The position numbers and the translations under genes are program-made. The notes under the pieces are model-generated. The model was not told where the DNA came from, made no database searches, and saw nothing but the letters and a program-made list of their open reading frames with translations. This document shows, one piece after another, positions 8,393 to 15,431 of a stretch of DNA of 33,867 bases. Numbering within the stretch: the first letter of the stretch is position 1; each line of letters starts with the position of its first letter. The stretch is from Candidatus Saccharimonadota bacterium (GTDB lineage: Bacteria; Patescibacteriota; Saccharimonadia; Saccharimonadales; UBA4665). The stretch lies in assembly GCA_027365445.1 (NCBI GenBank), contig DAHXNJ010000064.1, positions 1-33,867 on the forward strand, written 5' to 3'.

Positions 8393-8653
8393 TTACGAGC
8401 GAGGAACTTGAGGACGAGCTTCGCTTACAGCGATTGCACGACCCTTTAAATCTTTGCCGTTAAGCTGGTCGATGGCAGCCTTAGCTTCATCGTCATTGCT
8501 CATTTCTACAAAACCAAAGCCTTTGCTTCGGTTAGTGTCACGATCGACAATTACTTTTGCAGATACGACTGTTCCTGCTTCGCTAAAAAAGCTAGCTAGG
8601 TCGTCGTCAGTGGCAGTCCAAGCCAATGAGCCGACAAATAGTTTATTTGCCAT
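8393..8653 (-). CDS. Single-RRM RNA-binding protein
   Basis: The 86-aa protein is one RNA recognition motif with little else. RNP2 is KLFVGSLAW (4-12) and RNP1 is KGFGFVEM; the C-terminus (RAIAVSEARPQVPRS) is a short basic tail. Small RRM proteins of this type in cyanobacteria and other bacteria respond to cold and bind mRNA. Here the Shine-Dalgarno AGAGGT (8666-8671) can be hidden in a 7-bp hairpin, which fits control at the RNA level, perhaps by the protein itself (inference). It is monocistronic, with its own terminator. Confidence 0.93.
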   Translation of the reverse strand: MANKLFVGSLAWTATDDDLASFFSEAGTVVSAKVIVDRDTNRSKGFGFVEMSNDDEAKAAIDQLNGKDLKGRAIAVSEARPQVPRS

Positions 8654-8663
8654 AATAAAATTT

Positions 8664-8718
8664 TTACCTCTTTCTTCGCCTTGAGGTAAGTCGCACTACT
8701 GTCGCTTAGCTGCACCTC
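8664..8718 (-). promoter_or_regulatory. 5' leader with Shine-Dalgarno-sequestering hairpin and an alternative pairing
   Basis: On the minus strand TTACCTC (8689-8683) pairs perfectly with GAGGTAA (8670-8664), which contains the ribosome site of the RRM gene; the loop is 12 nt. An upstream GAGGT (8718-8714) can pair with the same ACCTC segment and so free the ribosome site. Two mutually exclusive helices of this kind are typical of a translational switch. The pairings are seen in the sequence; the function is inferred. Confidence 0.45.
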
Positions 8719-8810
8719 ATTATCCGAAAACTTAATGTTAATACTATCTAGAACTTCTCTAATACAGATTTACTAGCAGCTTCTTCTAGTGTGGCATTAT
8801 TGTTGCATAA

Positions 8811-8837
8811 ACGCATATGTTTTGCAAGCACATGCGT
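8811..8837. repeat. Imperfect inverted repeat between PIG-L and RRM genes
   Basis: Arms ACGCAT / ATGCGT extend by GT/AC across a 2-nt bulge, around a 9-nt loop. It lies 45 nt past the PIG-L stop and about 160 nt before the RRM start. It is not followed by a T run, so it is either a weak 3' hairpin of the PIG-L message or an operator upstream of the RRM gene. Confidence 0.35.
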
Positions 8838-8881
8838 TTAGAATCCAATAAATATCTAAAAAGTTAATAAATATTAGCTAA

Positions 8882-9601
8882 TTAACTGGGTAAATCAATG
8901 CGCATAAAACCTTCAGCTAGTTTATAGCCGGCCTTTTTGCCACTTAATATAGCCATGCTATGAAATCTTTCTTGTGTTGTCTTAAAGTCTTTTATTTGGC
9001 TAGCGTGCGATTTTAATGCTTGCATTTTATTGTCGAAAGTTTCGGTTATATCTTCATAGTAATTTTGCTCATCAAAATTTGTTAATAAGAGGGTCTTTAC
9101 TTTATGGGGCTTCAATCCCTGCTCGTAAAGGTCTGGAAACGTTAGGTGGTCTCTTGCCAATGGGAAAACAGCATCAAGAGTTGCTTGTCCGGCGGCTCGA
9201 TGATCAGGGTGATTAACAAAACTTCTGGTTTTTGAATAGATGACGCTTGGATCCATCGTTATTACCACGTCTGGTTTTAGGCGTCTAATCTCTTTAACAA
9301 TTTGTTTTTTTAGATCCATTGTTATTTCTAATGCTCCATCAGGGTAATTTAAAAAAGTTACTCCCTTACCGCCAAGGGACAAAAGAGCGGCTCGTTGCTC
9401 CTCTTGGCGTATTTTTATTAGCTCTTCGCTAGATATGTTTTGGTCATCAGTTCCTTTACTACCATCAGTCAATAAAAGGTAGTATATTTCTGCTCCTGCT
9501 TCGGCATATTTAGCCATAGTTGCCGATGAGCTAAAGTCTAAATCGTCTGGGTGGGCAGCAACTCCTAATACTATTTTTGGATTTAATTGATCAAACTGCA
9601 T
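8882..9601 (-). CDS. PIG-L (LmbE-like) family deacetylase
   Basis: The 239-aa protein has the zinc-site signature AAHPDDLDFSS near residue 16 and the second metal motif HPDHRAAGQAT, both diagnostic of the PIG-L/LmbE fold, which removes acetyl groups from N-acetylglucosamine-type sugars (mycothiol and bacillithiol synthesis, GPI, antibiotics). No signal peptide is seen, so it acts in the cytoplasm. GAGG lies 8 nt before the ATG. It stands alone, divergent from a secreted glycosidase-like gene, so the substrate cannot be deduced. Confidence 0.9.
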   Translation of the reverse strand: MQFDQLNPKIVLGVAAHPDDLDFSSSATMAKYAEAGAEIYYLLLTDGSKGTDDQNISSEELIKIRQEEQRAALLSLGGKGVTFLNYPDGALEITMDLKKQIVKEIRRLKPDVVITMDPSVIYSKTRSFVNHPDHRAAGQATLDAVFPLARDHLTFPDLYEQGLKPHKVKTLLLTNFDEQNYYEDITETFDNKMQALKSHASQIKDFKTTQERFHSMAILSGKKAGYKLAEGFMRIDLPS

Positions 9602-9665
9602 ATAAACCTCGTTTAGAATATATTAAACTTATTATAGCTATACTTATTGTTTAATTTGGGTCGTA

Positions 9666-9671
9666 TATAAT
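9666..9671 (+). promoter_or_regulatory. Possible -10 box for the secreted GH25-like gene
   Basis: A perfect TATAAT lies about 75 nt before the start of the secreted protein gene in the divergent interval. The -35 region is weak (CTTATT at 17-bp spacing). Confidence 0.3.
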
Positions 9672-9745
9672 TTAAGTTATGATTTGGGCGAAAACTTAAA
9701 TAAATATTTGATCGTAGCCATAAATATAGCAGGCAAATTATTTTT

Positions 9746-10528
9746 ATGATAGAGATTCTTAATCTTAAAATCGGTCGATTTGGCTTTTTGCTGAAAGGCT
9801 TAAGGCTTATTAGTAGTTCAAAACTATCTTTATTTCTTAGTCTTGCTACCTTATTGGCGTTGGTAGCAACCAGTCATTTACCACTGACTCATGATCTAAC
9901 GATAGATATTTCCTGGCCTAATTGTTCTCGTTTGAGTTCAGTCGGTAGTTATAGCGCAGCTATTATTGGTGCTAATGGTGGTTTAGATTTTAGGCCTAAT
10001 CCTTGCTTAGGGCTTGAGGGTAAGTTGACAAATAGTCTAGCTACTTATGCCAACACAGGTGACCCAGGCTTTCCGCGAATTCGTCAATTGGGTAAAAGCC
10101 CGTTGAATTGCAAAAATAATAATCAATTAATTTGTTATTCATTTAACTATGGCTATCAGGCAGCTTTGTATTCATTAAAACAAGCTAATCTAGCCGATAT
10201 TCATAGTTCTTTTTGGTGGCTAGATGTCGAATCTATTAATAGTTGGACTACTTCTGTTATGGCTAATAGAGCCGATATTATGGGTATGATCTATGCCATA
10301 AAAACGGTGCGTTTCCTAAGGCCCAAAATTGGCATCTACACAACCAATAATCAATGGGTGGCAACCGTAGGCCATTGGAATATTAATCTTCCTCTATGGC
10401 TAGGAACTGGGCAGACAAATGCTCAGGCAGCAGCAAAGTATTGTAATCAGCGATCGATTATTGGTTCAAATATAGTACTGACTCAATATACTATCGGAAG
10501 GCTGGATTACGATTATCGCTGCCCCTAA
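9746..10528 (+). CDS. Exported glycoside hydrolase-like (GH25/DUF1906-type) protein
   Basis: A 260-aa protein with a basic N-terminus and a hydrophobic segment at about residues 27-45 (signal peptide or anchor), then a TIM-barrel-like domain. Landmarks are DISWPNC at the first strand, WWLDVE (the acidic end of a central strand, where GH25 muramidases keep catalytic acids), GIYTTNNQW, and a terminal DYDYRC. Cysteines are consistent with disulfides outside the cell. This resembles GH25-like and DUF1906 (Rv2525c-like) proteins of actinobacteria, which act on or bind cell-wall glycans. A role on its own wall or that of a host bacterium is inference; family-level assignment is moderate. Confidence 0.65.
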   Translation: MIEILNLKIGRFGFLLKGLRLISSSKLSLFLSLATLLALVATSHLPLTHDLTIDISWPNCSRLSSVGSYSAAIIGANGGLDFRPNPCLGLEGKLTNSLATYANTGDPGFPRIRQLGKSPLNCKNNNQLICYSFNYGYQAALYSLKQANLADIHSSFWWLDVESINSWTTSVMANRADIMGMIYAIKTVRFLRPKIGIYTTNNQWVATVGHWNINLPLWLGTGQTNAQAAAKYCNQRSIIGSNIVLTQYTIGRLDYDYRCP

Positions 10529-10548
10529 GCAAGAAGATATCTTTATTA

Positions 10549-11523
10549 TTAGCGATTGACAGTAGACATGTCGGCGTATCTTTGGCCGGCAGTTGATCCA
10601 ACTGGTGCAACTTCGTCTATTCTTTTTAAGTCTTCTGCAGACAGCTTAATATCTACGGCAGCAATGTTTTCTTTTAGATATTCTATATGCTTAGTGCCTG
10701 GTATAGGTACAATATCTTGTCCTTGAGCCAATACCCAAGCTAGTGCTAGTTGACCAGGTGTAACTGATTTTTCGATAGCAATTTGTTTTAATTTATCTAC
10801 TAGCTCTAGATTCTTGTAGAAGTTGTCGCCTTGAAATCTTGGATGATTACGTCTAGTGTCGTTTTCAGGAAGATCTTCTGGTCTTTTATATCTACCGGTT
10901 AGAAACCCACGGCCCAAAGGACTATAAGCGACAAAACCAATACCTAATTCACGTACTGTGTCTAATAATTCAGCCTCAGGGTCTCTAGTCCATAAACTAT
11001 ATTCGGTTTGTAAAGCGGTAATTTGATGAATTTTAGCAGCCCTTCTTATGGTTTCAGGTGCGGCTTCACTCATGCCTATATACCTAACTTTTCCTTCTTT
11101 AACTAATTCCGCCATCGCCTGAATAGTTTCTTCAATTGGCGTATCTTTGTCGACTCGGTGTTGATAGTAGAGGTCGATGTAATCAACATTAAGTCTTTTT
11201 AAGCTTTCTTCACAAGATTTTTTTACGTACTCAGGTTTACCGTTAACACCTAAAAAATTACCTTGAGTATCTCTTACATTGCCGAACTTAGTGGCAAGAA
11301 TTAACTTATCCCGGCGATCTTTAATTGCTTTACCGACGAGTTTTTCATTAGTAAAGGGACCATACATGTCCGCTGTATCTAAAAAGTTAATACCGTTATC
11401 TAATGCATAATGTATCGTTTCAATTGCTTCGCTTTCACTAGCTTGTCCATAAAAATCACTTAGCCCCATGCAGCCAAAACCGATGGTTGAGACTTCTAAT
11501 GCTCCTATTTTTCGTGTATTCAT
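10549..11523 (-). CDS. Aldo/keto reductase
   Basis: This 324-aa NADPH-dependent (beta/alpha)8 reductase has the full AKR tetrad: Asp49 and Tyr54 in [14 protein letters not shown], Lys79 in LATKFG, and His122 in YYQHRVD. The C-terminal cofactor segment [14 protein letters not shown] is intact. The nearest type is the AKR13/YakC-like group that reduces aldehydes and methylglyoxal. AGGAGG precedes the ATG by 8 nt. It diverges from a DJ-1/PfpI gene across a 280-nt intergenic region, and both fit carbonyl-stress defence. Confidence 0.93.
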   Translation of the reverse strand: MNTRKIGALEVSTIGFGCMGLSDFYGQASESEAIETIHYALDNGINFLDTADMYGPFTNEKLVGKAIKDRRDKLILATKFGNVRDTQGNFLGVNGKPEYVKKSCEESLKRLNVDYIDLYYQHRVDKDTPIEETIQAMAELVKEGKVRYIGMSEAAPETIRRAAKIHQITALQTEYSLWTRDPEAELLDTVRELGIGFVAYSPLGRGFLTGRYKRPEDLPENDTRRNHPRFQGDNFYKNLELVDKLKQIAIEKSVTPGQLALAWVLAQGQDIVPIPGTKHIEYLKENIAAVDIKLSAEDLKRIDEVAPVGSTAGQRYADMSTVNR

Positions 11524-11555
11524 TTATTCCCTCCTGTATTAACTTGATATTTGGT

Positions 11556-11561
11556 TTTATA
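11556..11561 (-). promoter_or_regulatory. Possible extended -10 promoter of the aldo/keto reductase gene
   Basis: The minus strand reads TGC-TATAAA, matching an extended -10 box, about 33 nt before the ATG and upstream of the AGGAGG ribosome site. Confidence 0.35.
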
Positions 11562-11615
11562 GCATATTAAAGTACATGCAACCTTAATATTATCCTAGAA
11601 GCCTGAAGAATGACT

Positions 11616-11644
11616 ATAAGATAATAAACTTTAGTGTATCTTAT
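11616..11644. repeat. Inverted repeat in the divergent AKR / DJ-1 intergenic region
   Basis: Perfect 8-bp arms ATAAGATA and TATCTTAT flank a 13-bp spacer, roughly midway between two divergent stress genes. The rest of the 280-nt region shows only AT-rich sequence and the two ribosome sites. An operator is possible; AT-rich chance palindromes are also common here. Confidence 0.35.
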
Positions 11645-11803
11645 TCATTTGTTCTTAATTTTAAAGCTAGTGGATAGCAAATTCACGATAAAAATACTTA
11701 CAGTTAATAAGCCAAAAGATTTACAGCAAAGTCTATGGAGAAAGTTTTAAAATAAAAATATATTTTTTATTAGGTACTTAAGTAATTAAAAGGAGTAAAT
11801 TCA

Positions 11804-12448
11804 ATGGATTTAAGTGGCAAACATGTTGCAGTGTTAGTTGATAATTATTTTGAACAAAGCGAATTCAAAGAGCCAGTTGGGGCGATGAAGGATGTTGGAG
11901 CAGAAGTGACTGTAATATCTACTAAAGAAAAAGAAGTGTGGGGTATGATTCATGCTGAGCTAGGTGATAAGTTTAGTGTCGATCTAATTATTGATCAAGC
12001 GGAGAGTGGAGATTATGATGCTTTAATAATTCCTGGAGGTGTTATTAATGCCGATAAACTAAGGATGAATGAGATTGCACAAGCTTGGGCAACGGACTTC
12101 TTATCTACAGATAGACCATTAGCTATAATTTGTCATGCTCCTTGGTTATTGGTTTCTGCTAATAGTATTAAGGGTCGTAGATTAACTAGTTATTACACGA
12201 TTCAAGATGATATAAGAAATGCTGGAGCAGAATGGGTAGATTTAGATGTTGTAATTGATGAAAATCTAATCACTAGTCGTAATCCTAACGATTTACCAAA
12301 CTTCAATAAGGCAATTATTAAAATGCTTAGCGGTAAATCGACTACTGCATCAGCTAATGTAATAGATATGCCGTATGTGGTAAGTGAGGATAAATTAGAA
12401 GAAGATATTCGGCTTAGATCTTTAGGTTATAGTGAAGAGCAGGATTAA
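11804..12448 (+). CDS. DJ-1/PfpI family protein with a C-terminal extension
   Basis: The 214-aa protein matches DJ-1/PfpI stress proteins (glyoxalase or deglycase-like, or chaperone activities). The nucleophile elbow is AIICHAPWLL with Cys110-His111, and PGGV (77-80) and LTSYYTIQDDI follow the family. Typical members end near residue 175; here an extra acidic tail (about 177-214) is present, of unknown role. AAGGAG lies 8 nt before the ATG. It heads a region of stress genes and is divergent from an aldo/keto reductase. Confidence 0.92.
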   Translation: MDLSGKHVAVLVDNYFEQSEFKEPVGAMKDVGAEVTVISTKEKEVWGMIHAELGDKFSVDLIIDQAESGDYDALIIPGGVINADKLRMNEIAQAWATDFLSTDRPLAIICHAPWLLVSANSIKGRRLTSYYTIQDDIRNAGAEWVDLDVVIDENLITSRNPNDLPNFNKAIIKMLSGKSTTASANVIDMPYVVSEDKLEEDIRLRSLGYSEEQD

Positions 12449-12542
12449 CCGAGCGATGACGATCGAATAGAATTGCAAATGACGACTACTTATTGGTTAA
12501 ACTTAATTTTCTTTAGGGCTTGTTGGTTATATTTCTTAAGTC

Positions 12543-12586
12543 TCTGTAAAAAAACCAGCTAACGGTTGGGTAGCTAAAATTACAGA
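12543..12586. other. Two-tier inverted repeat upstream of the KGG stress operon
   Basis: A 7-bp outer stem (TCTGTAA / TTACAGA) encloses an inner 5-bp stem (AGCTA / TAGCT) with a 9-nt loop. It begins about 95 nt past the DJ-1 stop and ends about 70 nt before the KGG protein gene, in a 211-nt gap. It lacks a T run, so it is more like an RNA fold or protein site than a terminator. Seen directly; function unknown. Confidence 0.35.
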
Positions 12587-12659
12587 CCGACAATCCCCTT
12601 TTACCTATACTTAAATAAGTGCTAAAAGCTGAAGTTAGAAGAAGGGAGAGTGTATAGAT

Positions 12660-12863
12660 ATGGGAAGTATATTAAATCGTAGTTTTGTAAGCATGGATCC
12701 AGATACCAGAAGCTTTTATGCTAGCATTGGAGGTCATAAGAGTGGTGGCAATTTTGCGAAAGATCATGCTCGAGCGAGTGCTGCTGGTAGGATGGGAGCC
12801 GCCAATCAACCGCTTAGTGCTAAAAAGCGCGGCGGACTTAATAGTCATAGAAATAGAGGTTAG
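12660..12863 (+). CDS. KGG-motif (GsiB/con-10-like) stress protein
   Basis: The 67-aa, Gly/Ser/Lys-rich hydrophilic protein carries the KGG-type repeat at about 24-47 (IGGHKSGGNF, then KDHARASAAGRMGA). Proteins with this motif, such as GsiB, accumulate under desiccation, salt and general stress and are thought to be disordered protectants. GGGAG about 11 nt upstream is the ribosome site. It is followed by a DUF6496 protein (9-nt gap) and a GlsB/YeaQ membrane protein, so this is probably one general-stress operon. Confidence 0.85.
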   Translation: MGSILNRSFVSMDPDTRSFYASIGGHKSGGNFAKDHARASAAGRMGAANQPLSAKKRGGLNSHRNRG

Positions 12864-12872
12864 AAACTAATT

Positions 12873-13025
12873 ATGGGAAAACATGGATCTAGAACGAGTC
12901 AAGAAGTTGAAGAGACAATGCATGAGTATAAGTATCAAGGAAAATTTAAAAATAGGGCGCAAGCAATCGCTGTTGGTTTAAGTAAAGCAAGAAGAACTGG
13001 CGATAAAGTCCCTAAAGAAAGATGA
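12873..13025 (+). CDS. DUF6496-type small basic protein
   Basis: A 50-aa protein beginning MGKHGSRTSQEVEETMHEYK and ending KARRTGDKVPKER. The pattern of an N-terminal helix (MHEYKYQGKFK) followed by NRAQAIAVGLSKARR is that of DUF6496 proteins, small basic proteins of unknown function. It sits between the KGG protein and GlsB genes, same strand, gaps of 9 and 10 nt. No strong ribosome site precedes it, so it may rely on coupling to the upstream gene. Confidence 0.75.
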   Translation: MGKHGSRTSQEVEETMHEYKYQGKFKNRAQAIAVGLSKARRTGDKVPKER

Positions 13026-13035
13026 GGTAAATTTT

Positions 13036-13299
13036 ATGATTTTAATACTATGGTTAATTATAGGTGCAATAGTTGGTTGGTTAGGTGCGAGGATTGCGGG
13101 ACGTCATGAAGGGTTAATTGCAAGCATAATTATTGGCATAGTTGGTGCATTCATTGGAAGCTTTATAGGTCGAGCTTTAGGCAGTGGAGGCGTAAGCTAC
13201 CTAACGTTTACTTGGGCTGGATTCCTTTGGTCATTAATTGGTGCCATCGTTTTGTCTGCCATTTTGAATATGTTCAATAGAAGGAGGAGTCATGTTTAA
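13036..13299 (+). CDS. GlsB/YeaQ/YmgE family stress-response membrane protein
   Basis: An 87-aa protein with three hydrophobic segments (about 2-20, 27-48 and 58-80) rich in Gly, containing the family pattern GAIVGWLGARIAG near the start and GIVGAFIGSFIGR. This transglycosylase-associated family is induced by general, acid and envelope stress. The ribosome site GAGGT sits 8 nt before the ATG and overlaps the end of the DUF6496 gene. Its 3' end holds AAGGAGGAG, the ribosome site of the next small gene, which overlaps it by 8 bases. Confidence 0.9.
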   Translation: MILILWLIIGAIVGWLGARIAGRHEGLIASIIIGIVGAFIGSFIGRALGSGGVSYLTFTWAGFLWSLIGAIVLSAILNMFNRRRSHV

Positions 13300-13432
13300 T
13301 AACTGTAGGCCTACTCTTAATGCCAACCTTGGCATATGGAGTCCAAAAGAATGGTCTATTTCATCTTTTGATGAGGCTGAATCTTTTAAGGATCAATTGG
13401 CTTTAGATCGGAATAGTTTGCGCGTTGCATAA
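13292..13432 (+). CDS. 46-aa hypothetical protein ending the stress operon
   Basis: The reading frame starts MFNNCRPTLNANLGIW and ends LALDRNSLRVA. A strong ribosome site (AAGGAGGAG, 13281-13289) sits 2 nt before the ATG, rather close, and the frame overlaps the GlsB gene by 8 bases. A rho-independent terminator follows 18 nt after the stop. The product is acidic, with two Trp and one Cys, and no membrane segment. I do not recognise it; signals and position make it a plausible real gene. Confidence 0.55.
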   Translation: MFNNCRPTLNANLGIWSPKEWSISSFDEAESFKDQLALDRNSLRVA

Positions 13433-13450
13433 TTACTACTAAGTTAATCT

Positions 13451-13488
13451 AAAAAGCGCTTTCCTGATAAAAAAGGAGGTGCTTTTTT
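13451..13488 (+). terminator. Intrinsic terminator of the stress operon
   Basis: AAAAAGC pairs with GCTTTTT, extended inward by GCTTTC/GGAGGT pairs with wobbles, and ends in a T run. The A run on the left lets it also work for the convergent DNA polymerase gene, whose stop overlaps it. Confidence 0.8.
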
Positions 13489-14728
13489 AGTTAGTGTCTA
13501 CGCTACCAAACGCTACTCGCTTGATTATGATGTCTTGCATGTTGGCCATCAAAGCTGGAATTAAGGTAAACTCACCGTAATGGTCATTAATGCTATCGGC
13601 AGCGAAAGCTAATGAACGTGAGTCAAGTCTAGTGTCATCAAATAATCCTAATTGCATAGGTGTGGTTGAGTTTAAGTTAAAGACAGTTACGGCTATGTTG
13701 GTAACGCGACTCGTTAACTGGGATTGAAGTAATAGCCTTTGTGATTGACTAAATATGTCTTGGGTAGAATAGATAGCAGACTTAAGTTGCTGTCTCTTAG
13801 ACCAGTAGTCTCGGTTTTCAAATCCCATCCAAAGTTGTATTCCTCGGGCTTCATAACCTTGGGATCGTAAGCGTCGACCGGCCTTTTCAGATAACTTCAT
13901 TAGTAGTCTAGCTAACTCTTGTTTATTAGCAGTTTTTTGGCCTAAAGCGTATTGTTGACTAAAGCTTTTGCGATCAAAATTTACTGAATCGATCTCATGA
14001 CCCCTTAATCTTAGGTACCAATAGAATCCGACTATGCTATGGAATACTTCATTTTTTAGTTTCCATAGTGGTGCATCTAGAAACTGCAAAGGACTATATA
14101 TTCCAGCTAAGTTTAATCTAGCGGTGTATCTGTGGTTAATTCCTGGTAGGTCCATAAGTTCTAGGTGGCTATATATCTCTCTTAGGTTATCGGCAGTGAT
14201 TTTATCCATTCCGTTGGGCTTGTTAAGTCCGGCTGCTAATTTGGCTAGGAATCGATTAGGTGCTATGCCTATATTGACGGTTATATATTCACCAAGCTCA
14301 CGTTTTATATCTTCTTTAATACGTTGGCCTATTGTTTCTAATGGTAAGCCTTTTTGGACGGCCGTTGAGCCGCTAAAATTAATAACAAATTCATCAACGC
14401 TTTTAGGAGTTATATTGTCGGTATAGTTAAGTAAGACTTTCTTAAAACGACGGTGAGCATCAAAGTATTTGTCTGGATCGGGCGTCATAATAATAATGTC
14501 AGGACAAATTAGCTTAGCTTCTCGTACATTGACGCCAACTTTAATACCTAGTGCTTTAGCTTCATAGCTGGCAGCCAATATTATGCCTTTGGGTGTATCG
14601 TAGGCCGCTACGGCTACCGGCTTGTATCTAATGAGCGGGTTGGCCTGTTGTTCAATCATGGCAAAACAAGAATTTAAATCAACGTGCATTATTAAAGGCT
14701 GACGATAGCTTAGATCTAGATCTATCAT
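13487..14728 (-). CDS. dinB: Y-family (DinB/Pol IV-like) translesion DNA polymerase
   Basis: The 413-aa enzyme copies damaged DNA. The palm carries Asp17 (MHVDLNSCF) and Asp112-Glu113 (KSVDEFVINF), the metal-binding carboxylates; Phe22 lies at the steric-gate position. The AASYEAKALGIKVG motif and the helix-hairpin-helix DLPGINHRYTARL are present, followed by the little-finger domain (about 240-370). The usual SIDE is SVDE, typical of UmuC/DinB relatives. AAGGAG lies 7 nt before the ATG. It follows an 88-aa gene by 27 nt and likely forms an operon with it. No sliding-clamp box was confidently seen at the C-terminus. Confidence 0.9.
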   Translation of the reverse strand: MIDLDLSYRQPLIMHVDLNSCFAMIEQQANPLIRYKPVAVAAYDTPKGIILAASYEAKALGIKVGVNVREAKLICPDIIIMTPDPDKYFDAHRRFKKVLLNYTDNITPKSVDEFVINFSGSTAVQKGLPLETIGQRIKEDIKRELGEYITVNIGIAPNRFLAKLAAGLNKPNGMDKITADNLREIYSHLELMDLPGINHRYTARLNLAGIYSPLQFLDAPLWKLKNEVFHSIVGFYWYLRLRGHEIDSVNFDRKSFSQQYALGQKTANKQELARLLMKLSEKAGRRLRSQGYEARGIQLWMGFENRDYWSKRQQLKSAIYSTQDIFSQSQRLLLQSQLTSRVTNIAVTVFNLNSTTPMQLGLFDDTRLDSRSLAFAADSINDHYGEFTLIPALMANMQDIIIKRVAFGSVDTN

Positions 14729-14755
14729 GACTAACTCCTTTTGTTATAGTTAATG

Positions 14756-15022
14756 CTAAGATACTAAACCATCACTTATGGCTTCTAATCTCCAGTGTAA
14801 GTTGGATGTATTGAGATCTAATTTGAACCAAAGACTCTCTTTGTCGTCTACTAACTCGAAAACGTGATGAAGAGTGGTGCCTTGCTTGATTGTGTGATGG
14901 TAACCTATTTTACCTACGTTATAATCTTTATTTTGCCAGTGGATAAGATGGGGTAATGCTATTCGCTTAGTGGCACTATAATACATAACCACACTTACCT
15001 CTTCATTAATTTGTTCACGCAT
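14756..15022 (-). CDS. 88-aa hypothetical protein upstream of the Y-family polymerase
   Basis: The protein (MREQINEEVSVVMYY... to ...EAISDGLVS) is predicted soluble and beta-rich, with several Trp and His residues (HLIHWQNKDYNVGKIGYHH) and a WFKLDLNTSNLHWRLE ending. I recognise no family; it is not like YolD, the small partner of UvrX in Bacillus. The 27-nt gap to dinB suggests co-expression and a possible role in translesion synthesis. GAGGGA lies about 13 nt before the ATG, rather distant. Confidence 0.6.
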   Translation of the reverse strand: MREQINEEVSVVMYYSATKRIALPHLIHWQNKDYNVGKIGYHHTIKQGTTLHHVFELVDDKESLWFKLDLNTSNLHWRLEAISDGLVS

Positions 15023-15101
15023 AATAAATTACTATTCCCTCGCCTGTTAAGGTTAAATGTTTATAAAATTATCTAAAGTGTTCTTAAAAGCAATATATTG
15101 T

Positions 15102-15332
15102 GACCGGATAGATGTTATGGTTAGGGTTTTTAGTTCCCTAGTTGATGTGATCCTTTTATACAGCGAAACGTTAAGCGGTATAAATCCGGTCGAATTAATC
15201 GTTTCCGCATAAAGGAGATTTGAAAATTGTAGTGTATATTAAGTCGATATTCCTTTAAATTAAAGGATGGCTCCGAACTTAATTGAGTGTTATTAATGAA
15301 GGAATAAGCAGGGACCGTAGTATGCTTTCCTA
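15102..15332 (-). ncRNA. Candidate structured RNA or long structured leader
   Basis: This 385-nt gap has no gene but dense, mutually compatible pairings: P1 GACCGGAT (15102-15109) with ATCCGGTC (15184-15191); inside it TAGGG/CCCTA (15122-15126, 15136-15140) and TTTATAC/GTATAAA (15155-15161, 15178-15184), making a three-way junction; then a hairpin at 15197-15220, ATTAAGT/ACTTAAT (15238-15244, 15277-15283) enclosing TCCTTT/AAAGGA, and a 9-bp bulged hairpin at 15300-15331. On the minus strand a perfect TATAAT (15339-15344) sits 7 bp before the last hairpin, so the RNA probably runs leftwards toward the polymerase operon. I cannot match it to tmRNA, RNase P, SRP or 6S RNA. Confidence 0.45.
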
Positions 15333-15338
15333 GACTTT

Positions 15339-15344
15339 ATTATA
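15339..15344 (-). promoter_or_regulatory. -10 box of the candidate structured RNA
   Basis: Perfect TATAAT on the minus strand; start of transcription would be near 15332, at the foot of the first hairpin. TTAACA upstream resembles a -35 but is only 14 bp away. Confidence 0.4.
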
Positions 15345-15403
15345 CGCCCATAAATGATTGTTAAAAAATATACCGAATCAATTAAGAGGCTAGTTTAAAA
15401 TTT

Positions 15404-15409
15404 TATAAT
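15404..15409 (+). promoter_or_regulatory. -10 box upstream of the duplicated cupredoxin-like gene
   Basis: TATAAT here overlaps an in-frame upstream ATG (15408), which therefore probably lies outside the transcript. The next ATG at 15432 has AGAAGGA in front of it and is taken as the true start. Confidence 0.45.
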
Positions 15410-15431
15410 GAATAAAAGAAGGAATAAGATA

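Noticed and set aside
15260-15280. Plus-strand AAAGGATGGCTCCGAAC resembles the T-box core AAAGGGTGGNACCGCG.
   Set aside because: Several core bases differ, the downstream gene is a secreted protein and not an amino acid gene, and no specifier hairpin or terminator fits. The promoter evidence also favours the minus strand.
15408-15431. In-frame ATG eight codons upstream of the chosen start of the cupredoxin-like gene.
   Set aside because: It lies within a TATAAT box and has no ribosome site; the next ATG has AGAAGGA at good spacing.
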